Assembly: GCF_900108945.1 (NCBI RefSeq)
Contig: NZ_FNYE01000006.1
Location: 62,001-126,000, forward strand
DNA length: 64,000 nt
Reading direction: 5' to 3'
Origin: Paraburkholderia diazotrophica
Lineage (GTDB): Bacteria > Pseudomonadota > Gammaproteobacteria > Burkholderiales > Burkholderiaceae
In this document: positions 18,750 through 27,085 of the stretch, one piece after another
Layout: the number at the start of each line of letters is the position of its first letter
How positions within the stretch are numbered: the first letter of the stretch is position 1
The notes under the pieces: generated by a model
The model's database searches: none
What the model was told of the DNA's origin: nothing
Seen by the model: the letters and a program-made list of their open reading frames with translations, nothing else
Made by a program: the position numbers and the translations under genes

Positions 18750-18968
18750 TCATTCCGCGCTTTGCGTCGTGCGCTTTTGCAGCTCGCGCGTCGCGGCGAG
18801 GGGAATGCGTGCGTCATCCCATTTCGCGAGCCATTCGACTTCCTTCGATGTGAAGATCTGGCCATGATTGCGCAGCGCATATTGCAGCGAATCGATGATG
18901 TGGTTGCGGATGATCTCGGGCGTGCGTGCATCGTCGAGCACGGTACGAAACGCTTCGAGCGTAGCCAT
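18750..18968 (-). CDS. small hypothetical protein
   Basis: 72 residues starting MATLEAFRTVLDDARTPEII, mostly helical and charged. The frame is open upstream to 19124, but GAGG about nine bases before the ATG at 18968 and the start of sensible coding composition favour this start. I recognise no domain. The repeated pattern of hydrophobic residues in IIRNHIIDSLQYALRNHG could form an amphipathic helix. Confidence 0.55.
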   Translation of the reverse strand: MATLEAFRTVLDDARTPEIIRNHIIDSLQYALRNHGQIFTSKEVEWLAKWDDARIPLAATRELQKRTTQSAE

Positions 18969-19274
18969 CGGGTTGCCTCTTGTCGGTGAACGCTTGTGAA
19001 AGACCCGATCCTTATCGCATGTCAAAAAGCGCGGTGCCACGCGGTCAAAATTCGCGCGCGTGTTCATGACACGCGGTTCACGCATATCCGACGCGATACA
19101 GGGGACACGCGACGATACATCCATGAGATGTTGGGTACGACCCTTGAAGGCGTGCCGCTCGATCGTCGATCAAATCCCTGGAACGAAGTCCGACACTTCA
19201 AGCTCGAAACCTGCGGCCCAAAGACTCACACTCAGGCCAGATAAACCTGAAGCCCAGGCGACACGAGGCACTTC
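18969..19274. other. divergent intergenic region
   Basis: About 306 bp between the minus-strand 72-residue gene and a plus-strand exported protein gene. It should contain both promoters. I see no repeat, clear operator or RNA gene in it. Confidence 0.45.
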
Positions 19275-19685
19275 ATGACATTCAGAACGATTGCGCCCCT
19301 CGCGCTATGGACGGTCGCTCAACTTTCGGTTGCGGCGACGGGCGATGCGTCGTGCGGCGTGCTGTCGGGCGCGAGCGGCGGCGCGGCCGCGTCCGGCGCA
19401 TCGAGCGTCGCGACCGGGAGCGGCTTTGCGTTGCGCGACGGCGAGCCCGTCGATTTCATCGCAGGCGGCAAGACGGTGCGCGGCACGCTGCACGTGGCGT
19501 CGGATGGCGGCGTGTATCGCGCGTACTGGCAGCCGCAAGGCCGCCCCGAGCGCTACGTGCTCGCGAATGCGGGCACGGACGCCGTGCGCCTGATCGCGAT
19601 GCCGGTGCAAGGCACGCCTGCCACGAACGGCATGCCCGGTACGACGGTCAATGCGCAGCAGGTGTTGTCGTGCCCGGCCTTATGA
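19275..19685 (+). CDS. exported hypothetical protein
   Basis: 136 residues with an N-terminal signal peptide (LALWTVAQLSVAATGDA). A low-complexity Gly/Ala/Ser stretch (about 28-48) follows, then a compact domain with VDFIAGGKTVRGTLHVASDG. Two cysteines, at about 27 and 133, could form a disulfide in the periplasm. I do not recognise a family. GAGGCACTTC precedes the ATG. It is convergent with the phosphatase-fold gene ending at 19714. Confidence 0.65.
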   Translation: MTFRTIAPLALWTVAQLSVAATGDASCGVLSGASGGAAASGASSVATGSGFALRDGEPVDFIAGGKTVRGTLHVASDGGVYRAYWQPQGRPERYVLANAGTDAVRLIAMPVQGTPATNGMPGTTVNAQQVLSCPAL

Positions 19686-19713
19686 GCTTCGCGGGGCCTG
19701 TGAGCTTATATGC

Positions 19714-20286
19714 TTATGAGCGATGCGCGGGCCACCACGTCCAGCCGCGCTCGCCGCGCTGCAATTCGACGATCGAAAGCGGCGCGATCTCGATACGCGA
19801 AAACGCATCGGATGGCGCGCGCAACACATGCAGCAGCGCCGCGCGGATCACGGGCGCGTGCGTGATCGCGAGTGCGGTGCCGTCGCGATCGAACGCGTCG
19901 AGCCAGCGGCCCACGCGCAGCATCAGCGCGTCGAACGATTCGCCGCCATGCGGTGCCGCCGACGGATCGCGCGACCATGCCGCGAGCGCTTCGGGTTTTT
20001 CGTTCGCAAGCTCGCTCAAACGCCTTCCGCGCCAGCGGCCATAGTCGATATCGGCCAGATCCGGCGCGATCGCGGCGTCGAGCCCGAGCGCGCGCGCGGT
20101 TTCGAGCGCGCACGCGGCGGGGCTGCTCAGCGCGGTATCGACGGCATTCAGCAGAGCGTCGTTCGACATGCGAAATCGCGCCGCTTCGGCGATGCCGCGC
20201 GCGTCGAGCGGTTCGTCGGCGGGGAATGCGCCTTTGCGCTGTGCGGCCGTCGCCGGGTGGCTGATCAACAACAGACGTGTGCGCAT
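19714..20286 (-). CDS. histidine-phosphatase-fold protein with degenerate active site
   Basis: 190 residues with the overall layout of the phosphoglycerate-mutase-like histidine phosphatases (CobC/PhoE type): IDYGRWRGRRLSEL, the HGGESFDALMLRVG segment and ALAITHAPVIRAAL are all there. Yet the defining RHG at the N-terminus reads S-H10-P, and the second motif SSPAACALETA has Cys59 where the catalytic Arg normally sits. The nucleophile His10 and the later His remain. Two phosphate-binding arginines are therefore missing, so it may be inactive or act on something unusual. It is divergent from the cobalamin riboswitch and cobalt transporter genes, which suggests a link to cobalt or cobalamin, where CobC is a phosphatase of this fold. 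Confidence 0.8.
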   Translation of the reverse strand: MRTRLLLISHPATAAQRKGAFPADEPLDARGIAEAARFRMSNDALLNAVDTALSSPAACALETARALGLDAAIAPDLADIDYGRWRGRRLSELANEKPEALAAWSRDPSAAPHGGESFDALMLRVGRWLDAFDRDGTALAITHAPVIRAALLHVLRAPSDAFSRIEIAPLSIVELQRGERGWTWWPAHRS

Positions 20287-20352
20287 GACGGACTCTTATC
20301 GAGGGAACGGGGAAGAAAGTAGCAAGCGTCCGCGAGTTTAGCGCGTAGAATA

Positions 20353-20475
20353 GACGCCACTCGAAGCGCGGAAGCCGGTGCAAGCCCGGCGCGGTCGCGC
20401 CACTGTAATCGGTAGTGAATGCGTACACAGACATGCAGTACACAAGCCGGAAGCCAGACCCAAGCTTCGACTTCA
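20353..20475 (+). ncRNA. cobalamin riboswitch
   Basis: The segment shows the hallmark core of a B12 riboswitch: GCGGAAGCCGGTG, then CGCGCCACTGTAA and the terminal B12-box-like AAGCCGGAAGCCAGACCC at about 20444-20461. It ends about 50 nt upstream of cbtB. Downstream, the ribosome site AAGGAG lies inside the self-complementary GGAGATCTCC (20510-20519) and just after a GGGG/CCCC hairpin (20493-20507), so control of translation initiation is plausible. Known logic: cobalamin binding lowers expression of cobalt uptake genes. Confidence 0.93.
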
Positions 20476-20522
20476 ACCCTCAATCGACTATCGGGGCGCG
20501 CAACCCCAAGGAGATCTCCGTC

Positions 20523-20750
20523 ATGAACGACGCTGTTCTCGACCACGCCGGTCAATCCGTCCAGCCTGCTCAACCCACGCCGGTTCCGCTGCGCGAACTG
20601 CTGCCGTGGGTGATCTTCGGCGGGCTGCTGTTGCTGCTCGCGCTGTATTTCATCGGCGCCGAACAGGGCGCGACTTCGCTGATTCCCGGCATGTACGTGC
20701 ATGAGTTCGTGCACGACGGCCGCCATCTGCTCGGCTTTCCTTGCCATTGA
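20523..20750 (+). CDS. cbtB: CbtB-type cobalt transporter subunit
   Basis: 75 residues with one membrane helix (LLPWVIFGGLLLLLALYFIG, about 27-46) and a histidine-rich C-terminus (HEFVHDGRHLLGFPCH) that is the CbtB signature and a likely cobalt site. AAGGAGAT lies nine bases before the ATG at 20523. The frame is open earlier, through the riboswitch, but that part is RNA. It is paired with CbtA and controlled by the cobalamin riboswitch. Confidence 0.93.
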   Translation: MNDAVLDHAGQSVQPAQPTPVPLRELLPWVIFGGLLLLLALYFIGAEQGATSLIPGMYVHEFVHDGRHLLGFPCH

Positions 20751-20782
20751 TCGGCTACTGATCGCATAGGGGAGTCATCACC

Positions 20783-21538
20783 ATGGTTGGGAAGCTGTTG
20801 ATGCGAGGGATGCTCGCAGGCATCGTCGCGGGCCTGCTCACGTTCGCGTTCGCGCGCGTCGCGGGTGAACCGCTGGTCGATACGGCGATCTCGCTCGAAG
20901 AAAAGATGCATGCGGCGCACGATCACGGCGACGCGCACGAAGAAGCGCTCGTCAGCCGCGGCACGCAGGCGGGCTTGGGTTTGCTGACGGGCATCGTCGC
21001 GTATGGGATGGCGTTCGGCGGGCTGTTCGCGCTGACCTTTGCGTATCTCTATGGCCGTGTGGGCAGAATCGGCGCGCGCGCGTTGTCCGCGTGGCTCGCG
21101 CTCGGCGCGTTCGTCGCCGTCGTGCTCGTGCCGACCATCAAGTATCCGGCGAATCCGCCTTCCGTCGGCGACCCTGACACGATCGGCATGCGCACGGGGC
21201 TCTTCTTTCTGATGATCGTCACGTCGATCGTCGTCATGGTGTTCGCGATGAAAGTTCGCAAGCATCTGTTGACGCGGCTCGGGCAGTGGAACGCATCGAT
21301 CGCGGGCGGCATCGCGTTCGTCGCGATCATCGCCGCGATCGAGATCGCGCTGCCGACCGTCAACGAAGTGCCCGAAGCGTTCCCGGCCGTCGTGCTGTGG
21401 AAGTTCCGCATGACGGCGCTCGGCATGCAGGCGCTCATGTGGGCGACCATCGGCCTGCTGTTCGGCGCGATGGTCGAGCGCAGCGAACGCATTGCGCGCG
21501 CGTCGGGCACGGCGGCGCGCAAGTCGGCTTATCAGTAG
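20783..21538 (+). CDS. cbtA: CbtA-type cobalt transporter
   Basis: 251 residues with about five to six membrane helices. A periplasmic histidine-rich loop at about 40-55 (KMHAAHDHGDAHEE) is a likely metal-capture site. The family is the predicted CbtA cobalt importer found under B12 riboswitches in proteobacteria. The gene starts 32 bp after cbtB. It presumably imports Co2+ for cobalamin synthesis. The stop lies only 4 bp from the convergent LysR stop. Confidence 0.93.
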   Translation: MVGKLLMRGMLAGIVAGLLTFAFARVAGEPLVDTAISLEEKMHAAHDHGDAHEEALVSRGTQAGLGLLTGIVAYGMAFGGLFALTFAYLYGRVGRIGARALSAWLALGAFVAVVLVPTIKYPANPPSVGDPDTIGMRTGLFFLMIVTSIVVMVFAMKVRKHLLTRLGQWNASIAGGIAFVAIIAAIEIALPTVNEVPEAFPAVVLWKFRMTALGMQALMWATIGLLFGAMVERSERIARASGTAARKSAYQ

Positions 21539-21542
21539 CGCG

Positions 21543-22487
21543 TCATCGCCGCGTCCGCGCACGCACGCGCGGGCGCGCGCCGCTGTCCTTCCCGCTGCCT
21601 TTTCCACTTCCCTTCCGCTCGACCGCCATTTCCAGAAACCGCGCAAGACACGGATTACGGTTCGACGGCGACCATACGAGCAGCTGCGAAATCGTCGGCG
21701 CATCGGCGAGCGGTTTGAACACCACGCCCGGCAGTTGCGCCTTGCGCATCGACTCGGGCACGAGCGCGACACCCACGCCTTCGTCGACGAGACTCAGCAC
21801 CGTCTGCTGCAACTGCACCTCGAAACGCACATCGGGCGTGAAGCCGCCTTGCAGACAATGATCGACGATGGTCGCGCGCAGACTCGGCGCAACGGCGTCC
21901 GACGCCATCACGAACGGTTCGCGCGCGAGCTGCGCGATCTTCAGATGCCGCGCGCGAGCGAGGGCATGATCGCGCGATAGCGCGACGCACAGCGGCTCGG
22001 TGAAGATCGTGCGCGTATCGAGCCCTTTATCGGGCGCGCCCGGAAACATGATCGCCGCATCGATCTGCGCGTTGAGCACCTGCGACGCGAGATCGTTCGA
22101 CACGACTTCGCGCAGATTCAGCGTCACGTCGGGATGCGCGCTGCCGTAGGCGCGCGCATAGGCGGGCAGCACGCTATACGCCGCGCACATCGTGAAGCCG
22201 ATGGTCAGCTGGCCCATATCGCCGACAGATGCCGCGCGCGCATTCTTCGCCGCCTGTTCGATCGACGCGAGGATTGATTTGGCATTGGCATAGAAGCGCT
22301 CGCCCGCGGCCGTCAGCGTGACGCTGCGCGGAGTGCGCTCGATCAGCGTCACGCCGAGCGACGCTTCCAGCGACGCGAGTTGCCGGCTGAGCGGCGGTTG
22401 CGACAGGTTCAGGCGGGCAGCCGCGCGGCCGAAGTGCAGCGTCTGCGCGAGCGTGACGAAATAGCGAAGTGGCTTGACGTCGAGCAT
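21543..22487 (-). CDS. LysR-family transcriptional regulator
   Basis: 314 residues. The N-terminal helix-turn-helix (LRYFVTLAQTLHFGRAAARLNLSQ... PLSRQLASLE, about 6-65) and a periplasmic-binding-like effector domain are complete, with the BenM/CatR-like pattern GQLTIGFTMCAAYSVLPAYARAY. A 25-residue basic and glycine-rich tail (KGSGKGSGKDSGARPRVRAR) follows the effector domain and is not part of the family. It is divergent from the AEC transporter gene, 112 bp away, which it probably regulates. Confidence 0.9.
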   Translation of the reverse strand: MLDVKPLRYFVTLAQTLHFGRAAARLNLSQPPLSRQLASLEASLGVTLIERTPRSVTLTAAGERFYANAKSILASIEQAAKNARAASVGDMGQLTIGFTMCAAYSVLPAYARAYGSAHPDVTLNLREVVSNDLASQVLNAQIDAAIMFPGAPDKGLDTRTIFTEPLCVALSRDHALARARHLKIAQLAREPFVMASDAVAPSLRATIVDHCLQGGFTPDVRFEVQLQQTVLSLVDEGVGVALVPESMRKAQLPGVVFKPLADAPTISQLLVWSPSNRNPCLARFLEMAVERKGSGKGSGKDSGARPRVRARTRR

Positions 22488-22599
22488 GATGCAGAAAAGG
22501 TATCGTCGAGGGTTTCAATCGGTATTGGATCGTATCGGGGTAAACGGCTTACGCTTGCACGTCTGCGCGTTCGCACGTTTCCGCCCGCTGTCACTCTCC

Positions 22600-23550
22600 A
22601 TGCTTTCGACGCTCGAAATCCTGCTGCCCGTATTCGCGCTGATCTTCGCGGGCTTCGTTTGCCGCCGCCGCAATCTGCTGGGCCCGGCGGCCGCTTCCGA
22701 ACTGAACCGCTTCGTCGTGTGGCTCGCGCTGCCCGCGCTGCTGTTCGACACGATGGCGCATTCGACGTGGCGGCAGCTCGATCAGCCCGCGTTCATCGCA
22801 ACGTTTTCGATTGCGTGCGCGGGCGTGTTCGTCGTCGTGCTGATCGCGCGTCTTGCGAGCGGGCGGCATCTCGCGGATGCGAGCGTCGATGCGATCGCGG
22901 CGTCGTATCCGAATACGGGCTACATCGGCTTTCCGCTCGGCCTGCTCGCGTTCGGCAAGGCGAGTCTCACGCCGACGACGATCGCCACGATCCTCGTCGC
23001 GTGCGTGCTGTTCGCGCTCGCGATCGTGCTGATCGAAGCCGGCCTGCAGACGGAGCGCACGCCGCACAAGCTCGGCGCAAAGGTGTTGTGGCGGCTCGTG
23101 AAGAATCCGCTGATCGCGTCGCCGATCGTCGGCGTGCTGGTCGCGAGCGCGGGCGTGAGCCTGCCGCAAAGCGCCGAGACGTTCCTCAAGCTGTTGAGCG
23201 GTGCCGCGAGTCCTTGCGCGCTGGTGAGCCTCGGGCTCTTTCTCGCGGAAAAGCGTCCGGCGGCGGAGGGCACGTCCGGGTCCGTCACGTCGCTCGTGCT
23301 GACGGCCATCAAGCTGATCGCGCAGCCCGCGCTCGCATAGTGGATCGCCGCGCGTGTCTTTTCGCTGCCCGCGCCCATCGTCGATATGGCCGTGCTGCTC
23401 GCCGCGCTGCCGACGGGCACCGGCCCCTACATGCTCGCCGAGTTCTACCGGCGCGAGGCGCACATCACATCGCAGACCATTCTGCTGTCGACGCTGGGCT
23501 CGCTGATTTCGTTGTCGCTCCTGCTGTTCTATCTGCGCGCGCCGGGTTGA
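22600..23550 (+). pseudogene. AEC-family transporter interrupted by an in-frame TAG
   Basis: Reading from ATG 22600 gives 246 residues of an auxin-efflux-carrier-family permease (ILLPVFALIFAGFVCRRRNL, PNTGYIGFPLGLLAFG) ending in LIAQPALA at a TAG (23338-23340). The same frame continues without another stop for 69 codons to TGA at 23548-23550. This part encodes family-typical sequence (WIAARVFSLPAPIVDMAVLL, LPTGTGPYMLAEFYRREA, then a last membrane helix). Together the length is 316 codons, normal for AEC. A single TGG to TAG change, Trp to stop, explains it. Without suppression or correction the product would lack its last two to three helices. A sequencing error is possible. Confidence 0.85.
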
Positions 23551-23565
23551 GGCGGTGCGCGGGAC

Positions 23566-24810
23566 CTAGCCGAAGCGTTCCGCGCGATAGGGCTTCGGAT
23601 CGGTGAAGGGCGTCGCGCCCGTCATCATCTCCGCGAGCAGGCGGCCCGTGACGGGTCCGAGCGTCAGCCCGTGATGGTTGTGCCCGAACGCGAACCACAG
23701 GCCGCGATGACGCGGTGCGGGGCCGATTACAGGACGCATGTCCGGCGTGCAGGGCCGCATGCCGAGCCACGGCTTGTCGTCGACGCGCTCGCCCAGGCCG
23801 AACGTCGCGCGCGCGAGCGGCTCGACGCGTTCGAGCTGGATGCCCGTCGGCGGCGCGCCGCGCTGCGCGATCTCGACGCCCGTCGTCAGGCGCAGGCGGT
23901 TGTCTTCCATCGGCGCGACCACGTAGCCGCGTTCCGTATCGACGATGGGCACCGACAGCATCTGCCGCGCGGGACGATAGTGCATGTGATAGCCGCGCTT
24001 CGCGCGCAGCGGAATGCGATAGCCGAGCGGCCCAAACACGGTATCGGACCACGGCCCGAGCGCGAGCACGACTTCCTTCGCGCTGATCGTGCCGTGTTGC
24101 GTGTCGACGGTCCACGCTTCGCCCGATGAACGCAACGTCGTCGCGTCGCCGGCGATGAACGTGCCGCCTTCCGCTTCGAAAAGCCGTGCATACGCTTTGA
24201 CGAGCGCGCCCGGATTCTTCACGCTCTTCGGGTCCTTCCAGTGCAGCGCGCCGCAAATGCCTTCGCCCACGCCCGGCTCCTGCGCGCGCAGCGCAGCCGC
24301 GTCGAGCACGCTCACGCGCAGGCCATGCTCGCGGATCGCGTCTTCCGATGCCCTCGCTTCGTTGTCGAATTCGGCGCGCGTGCGGAACGCCTCTATCCAG
24401 CCGCCGTCGTGCACCAGCTCGCCGACGCCCGCGCGTGCGATCAGCCGGTCGTGCTCGTCGACACATGCGCCGATCAGCGGCAGCATGTCGCGCGCGGCGG
24501 CCGCGAGCCGCTGCGGCGACGATTCCCACCAGAAGCGCGCGAGCCACGTCGCGTAAGAGGGCAGCGCCTTGTAGTCCCAGTAGAGATCCGTCGACTGGTT
24601 GCGCGCATAGCGCAGCAGCGTGCCGAGCTTGCGCGGAAAGCCGTACGGCACGATCGACGAACGCTCGATCAGCCCCGCGTTGCCGAAGCTCGTTTCTTCG
24701 CCGGGCGCGCGCCGGTCGACGAGCGCGACGCGCCGTCCGCGGTCCTGCAGATGCAGCGCCGACGATACGCCGACAATTCCCGCTCCCAGCACGATGACGT
24801 CGAAATCCAT
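23566..24810 (-). CDS. FAD-dependent D-amino acid dehydrogenase (DadA/DauA-like)
   Basis: 414 residues. The dinucleotide motif VIVLGAGIVGVSSALHL starts at residue 5, with TSFGNAGLIE near 40 and the C-terminal flavin-binding PVIGPAPRHRGLWFAFGHN...GLTLGPVTGRLLAE expected for the DAO/DadA group. It oxidatively deaminates D-amino acids to 2-oxo acids at the membrane side of the cytoplasm. Neighbours are an arginine/lysine-type binding protein, an ornithine-cyclodeaminase-like dehydrogenase and a DauR-like regulator. In Pseudomonas the DauA-DauB-DauR set converts D-arginine to L-arginine, so a basic D-amino acid is the best guess for the substrate. Confidence 0.86.
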   Translation of the reverse strand: MDFDVIVLGAGIVGVSSALHLQDRGRRVALVDRRAPGEETSFGNAGLIERSSIVPYGFPRKLGTLLRYARNQSTDLYWDYKALPSYATWLARFWWESSPQRLAAAARDMLPLIGACVDEHDRLIARAGVGELVHDGGWIEAFRTRAEFDNEARASEDAIREHGLRVSVLDAAALRAQEPGVGEGICGALHWKDPKSVKNPGALVKAYARLFEAEGGTFIAGDATTLRSSGEAWTVDTQHGTISAKEVVLALGPWSDTVFGPLGYRIPLRAKRGYHMHYRPARQMLSVPIVDTERGYVVAPMEDNRLRLTTGVEIAQRGAPPTGIQLERVEPLARATFGLGERVDDKPWLGMRPCTPDMRPVIGPAPRHRGLWFAFGHNHHGLTLGPVTGRLLAEMMTGATPFTDPKPYRAERFG

Positions 24811-24925
24811 AGCAATCAGAGTGGTCTTTGATATGACTTGTGATGAAGCCCAAAGCGCAGCGAGCGCGTGTCGCCACGCGCCCGCACGTCGAAGCCGGAT
24901 CGTCCGGCTTCGGCTCGAAAGCGTA

Positions 24926-25702
24926 TCACTTGGCGATGATGTCGCGCTTGAAGTATTTCTGCGAGAGCGCTGTCAGCGTGCCGTCCTTTTTCAGCGCGTC
25001 GAGCGCGGCATCGACTTTCGCCTGCAACGCCTTGTCGCTCTTGCGCAGGCCGAAGCCCGTGCCTTCGCCGAGCGTCGACGGGTCTTTCAGCGGCTCGCCG
25101 ACCATCTCGAAGCCCGCGCCCGCCGGCTTGCCCAGAAAGCCGTCCTGGGCTGTCTGCGCTTCCTGCACGGCGGCATCCAGCCGGCCGGCGACGAGATCCG
25201 CATACACCTGGTCCTGATCCTGATACGACACGACCTGCACGCCCGCATTCGCCCAGTGCGCCTTGAGGAAGTCCTCCTGCGACGAGCCTTGCAGCACGCC
25301 GACGCGCTTGCCTTGCAGACTCTTCACGTCGGGATGCAGGCGGGAACCGTGCTTCGCGATCATCACGATGGGCACGACATAGATGGGCGGCGTGAATGCG
25401 ATGCTTTCCTTGCGCTTGGCCGTGATGTTCATCGCCGAATTGATCACGTCGAACTTGCGCGCCTGCAGCGCGGGAATCAGGCCGTCGAATGCATTCTCGA
25501 CCCATACGCATTTCATTTTTAGCTTCGCACAGACGGCGTTGCCGAGATCGACATCGAAGCCTTCGAGCTGGCCCGATGCCGTCTTGCTTTCGAACGGAGG
25601 GTACGCGGCTTCAATGCCGAAGCGTAGCGTGTCGGATTGCGCATGGACGGCGCCTGCCGTCATTGCAAGGACGGCGGCGGCGAGGGAGAGCTTCAGGTTC
25701 AT
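24926..25702 (-). CDS. amino-acid ABC transporter substrate-binding protein (HisJ/ArgT type)
   Basis: 258 residues with a signal peptide (LAAAVLAMTAGAVHA, cleavage near 21). The mature protein opens LRFGIEAAYPPFESKTASG and has GFDVDLGNAVCAKL and the conserved YVVPIVMIAK, typical of polar and basic amino-acid binding proteins (family 3). No permease or ATPase gene is adjacent, so it must share a transporter or the other parts are elsewhere. AGGA precedes the ATG. It is divergent from the cyclodeaminase-like gene across a region with repeated dyads. Confidence 0.9.
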   Translation of the reverse strand: MNLKLSLAAAVLAMTAGAVHAQSDTLRFGIEAAYPPFESKTASGQLEGFDVDLGNAVCAKLKMKCVWVENAFDGLIPALQARKFDVINSAMNITAKRKESIAFTPPIYVVPIVMIAKHGSRLHPDVKSLQGKRVGVLQGSSQEDFLKAHWANAGVQVVSYQDQDQVYADLVAGRLDAAVQEAQTAQDGFLGKPAGAGFEMVGEPLKDPSTLGEGTGFGLRKSDKALQAKVDAALDALKKDGTLTALSQKYFKRDIIAK

Positions 25703-25767
25703 GACGGTTCCTGTCGTTGATGATCGGTGCGGACGCGGCAGGCGGCGCAGATGAAATATAGACGGAA

Positions 25768-25801
25768 AGTCCAGTATGGACTATAGGGAATACGATAGTC
25801 C
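25768..25801. promoter_or_regulatory. overlapping dyads upstream of the binding-protein gene
   Basis: AGTCCA-GTA-TGGACT (25768-25782) is a perfect 6-3-6 palindrome. It overlaps GGACTAT (25778-25784) paired with ATAGTCC (25795-25801). The same half-site AGTCCA occurs three times within 40 bp, upstream of the gene starting at 25702. This looks like a multi-site operator, plausibly for the DauR-like regulator encoded nearby. Confidence 0.6.
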
Positions 25802-25945
25802 AGTGATCAAAAATGCGCGTGCACATCGCGCGATACCTTGCCAGAAGCGGGAGAGAGCCCTTCAAAGACTCGTTGAGCGGCCTGATGCCGTTCGCTAAGC
25901 GGGCGTCTCGTCGTAGATTTTTTGTCCAGATTTCGAAAGTCTCAA

Positions 25946-25962
25946 GTAGACTATAAGTCTAC
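25946..25962. promoter_or_regulatory. dyad upstream of the OCD-family gene
   Basis: GTAGACT-ATA-AGTCTAC is a perfect 7-3-7 palindrome 51 bp before the ATG at 26014. It shares the AGACTAT/AGTC core with the dyads at 25768-25801, so one regulator probably acts on both divergent promoters. The 311-bp intergenic stretch 25703-26013 otherwise holds only AT-richer promoter-like sequence. Confidence 0.6.
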
Positions 25963-26013
25963 ATTTGACGCATCAATTTGAGTTAACACTCGCCGCTGAA
26001 GGAGACAGACCCG

Positions 26014-26979
26014 ATGATGACCGCCTTGCCACTTGCCGTCGACGAACAGGCCGTCCGCGAAGCGTTGCCCGCACTCGACGTGCGCGGCGCGCTGACCGCG
26101 ATGTTCCGGGCGCTGGCTTCCGCCGAGGCCGTGCAGCCGCCGCAGACGCTGACGCTGTTTCCGAACGGTGCCGGCGACTTCATTACCTACCTGGGCGCGC
26201 TCGCCGATGCGAAAGTATTCGGCGCGAAGCTCTCGCCGTATATCGTCACGGGCGGCAAGCCGATCATCACGGCGTGGACGGCGCTGATGTCGATGGAAAC
26301 GGGCCAGCCGTTGATGTGGTGCGACGCGGGCCTGCTGACGACGGAGCGCACGGCGGGCACGACGGCGCTCGCCGTCGACCGGCTCGCGCGCGCCGATGCG
26401 ACGCGGCTGGCGATCGTCGGCGCGGGTGCCGTCGCGCTCGCGCACCTGCGGCATGTCGCGCCGCTGCGCGCGTGGGAGTCGATCCGCGTCTGGTCGCCCG
26501 GTCTCGTGAACGACGACGCGAAACGCGCCGCGCTCGAGACCGCCGACGCGCGCGCGGTCGCGAGCGCGAGCATCGACGATTGCGTGAGGGATGCGGATGT
26601 CGTGATGCTGTGCACGTCGTCGGGCACGCCCGTTCTGCCGCGCGACGCATTGACGAAGCCCGCGCTGATCACGTCGATCAGCACGAACGCCGCGAACGCG
26701 CATGAAATCGATCCGGCGTGGCTCCCCGAGATGGACGTGTACTGCGACTATCGCGCGACGACGCCCGGCAGCGCGGGCGAAATGAAGCTCGCCGCGCAGC
26801 ACGGCTGGTCCGCGGACAAGCTGAAGGGCGATCTGCCGTCGCTCGTTACTGGCACGTGCGGAAAGCCAGGCTACGAGCGGCACGTGTTCTTCCGCTCGAT
26901 CGGCCTGGGCCTCGAAGACGTCGCGATCGCCAGCGAGCTCTACCGTCATCTGACCGGCGATCGGACGCACGCACAATAG
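26014..26979 (+). CDS. ornithine cyclodeaminase/mu-crystallin family dehydrogenase (DauB-like)
   Basis: 321 residues of the OCD/mu-crystallin family, NAD(P)-dependent. The nucleotide motif LAIVGAGAVALAHLRHV lies near 131-147 and TTERTAGTTALAVDRLA near 108 is a family signature. In the Dau system DauB reduces 2-ketoarginine with ammonia to L-arginine, completing D-to-L conversion after DauA. The DadA-like gene and DauR-like gene on either side support the same role here; other OCD-family enzymes act on proline or alanine, so the substrate is inferred. AAGGAGACAGACCCG precedes the ATG. Confidence 0.85.
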   Translation: MMTALPLAVDEQAVREALPALDVRGALTAMFRALASAEAVQPPQTLTLFPNGAGDFITYLGALADAKVFGAKLSPYIVTGGKPIITAWTALMSMETGQPLMWCDAGLLTTERTAGTTALAVDRLARADATRLAIVGAGAVALAHLRHVAPLRAWESIRVWSPGLVNDDAKRAALETADARAVASASIDDCVRDADVVMLCTSSGTPVLPRDALTKPALITSISTNAANAHEIDPAWLPEMDVYCDYRATTPGSAGEMKLAAQHGWSADKLKGDLPSLVTGTCGKPGYERHVFFRSIGLGLEDVAIASELYRHLTGDRTHAQ

Positions 26980-27085
26980 CTACAATGTCGATCAGCCGCC
27001 GCTGCGCGCCGTTGTTCCATCGGATGCGCGCGGCATCACGAGAAACACCGCAGAGAGACACTGCGAACACTGCCACTGCCCGCCG

